48,374 nt of DNA from an uncultured Eggerthellaceae bacterium (GTDB taxonomy: Bacteria; Actinomycetota; Coriobacteriia; Coriobacteriales; Eggerthellaceae): NCBI GenBank assembly GCA_947650915.1, contig CANSWY010000012.1, forward strand, positions 1 through 48,374, in the 5' to 3' direction. Made by a program: the position numbers and the translations under genes. A model generated the notes under the pieces. It searched no databases. It worked only from the letters and a program-made list of their open reading frames with translations, and was not told where the DNA came from. Of this stretch, positions 46,846 to 48,374 are shown one piece after another (the stretch's first letter is position 1; each line of letters begins with the position of its first letter).

Positions 46846-48174
46846 TCACAACCACTGGTTCCGCAGCTCCACCTGGATGACCTGACCCGCTTTGGGAGGC
46901 TGTGCAGCTGGCCCTGCGGGCATCAGGCAATAGGCATTCGCCGCTTCCGCCTGCACTGAACCAGGCCGACCAGGCACCGGCGTGGCCAGCAGGCGCCCCT
47001 GATCATCAGAGGCCAATGTCAGGAACTTCACCGAGAAGAACTCATCACCAAGATCCGTGGCCTCCGCTGGCCGTTCTTCCCCCCGCAGCTCAGCCTGGGG
47101 CGTTCGAGCGCGTTTTTCCATCTTCCCTGCCGAAAGGTCAGCGGTCAGCATGGCCGCGATGGTGCGCGGGGCGGGGTCAAGCCCGAAGAAGCGCTTCATC
47201 AGGGGAAGCAGATAGAACCCGAGCGTGAACGACGCGCCGCCGCTCGGGCCGGAGATGCCCACCACAGGCACGTCATCCACCAACCCATAGGAACTATGAT
47301 GGCCGGGGCCGTGGTTGGTCTGGTGGCAGATCATCCGTCCAAGCTCTTCCAGCACCTCAACGGACCAGTCGTCGGACCCCTTTGATGACCCGGCGTTCAG
47401 CACCACGATATCAGCCACGGCGCACGCATCCAGCAAAGCGCGCCGGATGGCTTCGCGTTCGTCGGGCACGATGTCGAACGGGACGAACACGCCTCCCCAC
47501 GCTTCCACCTTGCCGCGCACCACTGCGCCGTTGGATTCATAGACCCTGCCCTGGCCGGCGAACCGCTCTGCGGCGCTGGCGGCGAAAGGCAGGTTCGCGG
47601 GCACCAGCTCGTTGCCGGTAGGGATGAATGCCACGCGCGGCTTCGCCATCACCGTCACCGACGAATGCCCGGCAGCTGCGATGCGAGCCGCAATATCCGG
47701 CGTGATGACGCACCCGGCCTCCCACGCCACATCGCCCCTCCGAGCCTGCGAACCCACCGCCCGCGTGCCCGCCCACCTGCCGGAGGGCGCAGCCTTGACG
47801 CGCACATGCATCTCATCATCGCTCACATCCACGTGCTCGACCACGATGGCGGCATCGAAACCCGCCGGCATGGCGACGCCCGTATTGGCGAATTCCCAAT
47901 CGACGCCGCGCACCCATGCATCCGTGTTCGGGATCTGGCCATCCGGCAGACCTGCGAACGCATCCCAATGCACGGCTATGGAATCCATTGCGCACGTGAG
48001 CGCGTTCGGCAGGTCGGTTTTGTACGGCACGTCTTCAGCGAGCACGCGGCCATAGGATTCGGAAAGCGCCACGCGCTCCATGCGCTGATGCCCGAAGGAG
48101 CCGGGCAAGGCCCCCAACATTCCTGCGACAGCCGCATCTCGTGAAAGCTCGATATGCCTTGAATGGTCTCGCAT
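46846..48174 (-). CDS. moeA: MoeA-family molybdopterin molybdenumtransferase
   Basis: A 442-residue enzyme that inserts molybdate into adenylylated molybdopterin. It shows the N-terminal SYGRVLAEDV and AMDSIAV segments and a central MoCF-like domain with VAFIPTGNELV, NAGSSKGSDDW and VVGISGPSGGASFT. The C-terminal MoeA domain IV is diverged. Several usual motifs are altered (AMDSIAV for AMDGYA, GISGPSGG for GLPGNP), so it may be a specialised paralogue, for tungsten or for a particular enzyme group. The ATG at 48174 has a GGAGG site. It follows the ABC-transporter binding-protein gene by 8 bp, which suggests uptake and cofactor assembly in one operon. Confidence 0.85.
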   Translation of the reverse strand: MRDHSRHIELSRDAAVAGMLGALPGSFGHQRMERVALSESYGRVLAEDVPYKTDLPNALTCAMDSIAVHWDAFAGLPDGQIPNTDAWVRGVDWEFANTGVAMPAGFDAAIVVEHVDVSDDEMHVRVKAAPSGRWAGTRAVGSQARRGDVAWEAGCVITPDIAARIAAAGHSSVTVMAKPRVAFIPTGNELVPANLPFAASAAERFAGQGRVYESNGAVVRGKVEAWGGVFVPFDIVPDEREAIRRALLDACAVADIVVLNAGSSKGSDDWSVEVLEELGRMICHQTNHGPGHHSSYGLVDDVPVVGISGPSGGASFTLGFYLLPLMKRFFGLDPAPRTIAAMLTADLSAGKMEKRARTPQAELRGEERPAEATDLGDEFFSVKFLTLASDDQGRLLATPVPGRPGSVQAEAANAYCLMPAGPAAQPPKAGQVIQVELRNQWL

Positions 48175-48182
48175 GATGCCTC

Positions 48183-48374
48183 CTATGCCTTCGGCAGCGC
48201 CCCTTGCAGCAGATCTGCCAGCTCAGCATCTGACAGGTCACGGCCGTACATGGTGCGGTAATACGCCTTCGTCACATCTTGGATGGAGTCTGGGAATGCG
48301 TCCGGATACAGCAGACGCGGCAGCCACTGCATGCCCATCAGCTGGTTCACCGTGGGCGGGTTGTTCATCCAGCA
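48183..48374 (-). CDS. C-terminal end of an ABC-transporter substrate-binding protein (partial)
   Basis: The last 63 codons of a gene that runs off the right edge. The segment with WLPRLLYPDAFPDSI and AYYRTMYGRDLSDAEL is typical of the C-terminus of TroA/FepB-fold binding proteins for iron complexes or metal oxyanions. Next to moeA, a molybdate or tungstate binding protein is the natural guess, but an iron-complex binder cannot be excluded. The ATG at 48368 is internal, not the start. Confidence 0.65.
   Translation of the reverse strand, partial: CWMNNPPTVNQLMGMQWLPRLLYPDAFPDSIQDVTKAYYRTMYGRDLSDAELADLLQGALPKA

Overview
The window is about 48 kb of high-GC bacterial chromosome. The gene content points to an anaerobic Coriobacteriia actinobacterium, probably Eggerthellaceae. 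The signs are a cytoplasmic DMSO-reductase-family molybdoenzyme with a small ferredoxin partner, a large flavin/Fe-S oxidoreductase beside an SDR, paired FeoA proteins with FeoB, an HspR-type dnaK operon, nickel/hydrogenase maturation genes and a class B sortase. This placement is inferred from families and composition, not from a marker gene. No phage, plasmid or transposase gene is visible.

Layout. 0.2-4.6 kb: a two-subunit molybdopterin oxidoreductase (minus) divergent from a PucR/CdaR-type regulator (plus). 5.1-7.9 kb: an old-yellow-enzyme-like flavoprotein plus an SDR. 8.1-11.4 kb: ferrous iron uptake (feoA-feoA-feoB-Cys-rich protein, minus). 11.6-20.1 kb: envelope genes, namely an LPG-synthase-TM/flippase-like protein, two paralogous polytopic GT-C-like proteins, a GT2 polyprenyl-phosphate glycosyltransferase and a P-type ATPase. 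20.1 kb: tRNA-Pro(CGG), followed by a partial duplication of its 3' end. 20.7-27.0 kb: purine synthesis (purF, purM, purN, an XdhC-family gene, purH). 27.1-28.3 kb: sortase B and a 39-residue membrane protein. 28.4-35.3 kb: the heat-shock operon dnaK-grpE-dnaJ-hspR-clpB behind a promoter carrying a HAIR-like operator. 35.7-38.7 kb: a ferredoxin, hypE, nikR and two unknown genes. 39.0-42.9 kb: ispD-ispF-cysS plus a membrane-anchored C39-like peptidase. 43.1-48.4 kb: clpC with a CIRCE operator, ppx/gppA, moeA and the end of an ABC-transporter binding protein.

The most striking feature is not a gene. At least ten intergenic regions carry the same element: two inverted 31-bp quasi-palindromic arms around a conserved asymmetric 34-bp centre. 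Nine copies are exactly 96 bp and one is 97 bp. Further 31-bp units are often nested outside, in one case giving a near-perfect 186-bp inverted repeat. Variant bases in one arm are usually matched in the other arm, and the centre occurs in both orientations. Copies sit at gene 3' ends, and three genes take their stop codon from a repeat. One unit has its core replaced by 33 bp identical to a piece of clpB located 10 kb away. I know of no description of this family, but I could not search for one.

All gene-free stretches over 300 bp (4638-5086, 20215-20704, 25058-25640, 35252-35725, 35915-36319) are largely filled by this element, apart from the promoters, terminators and tRNA remnant listed.
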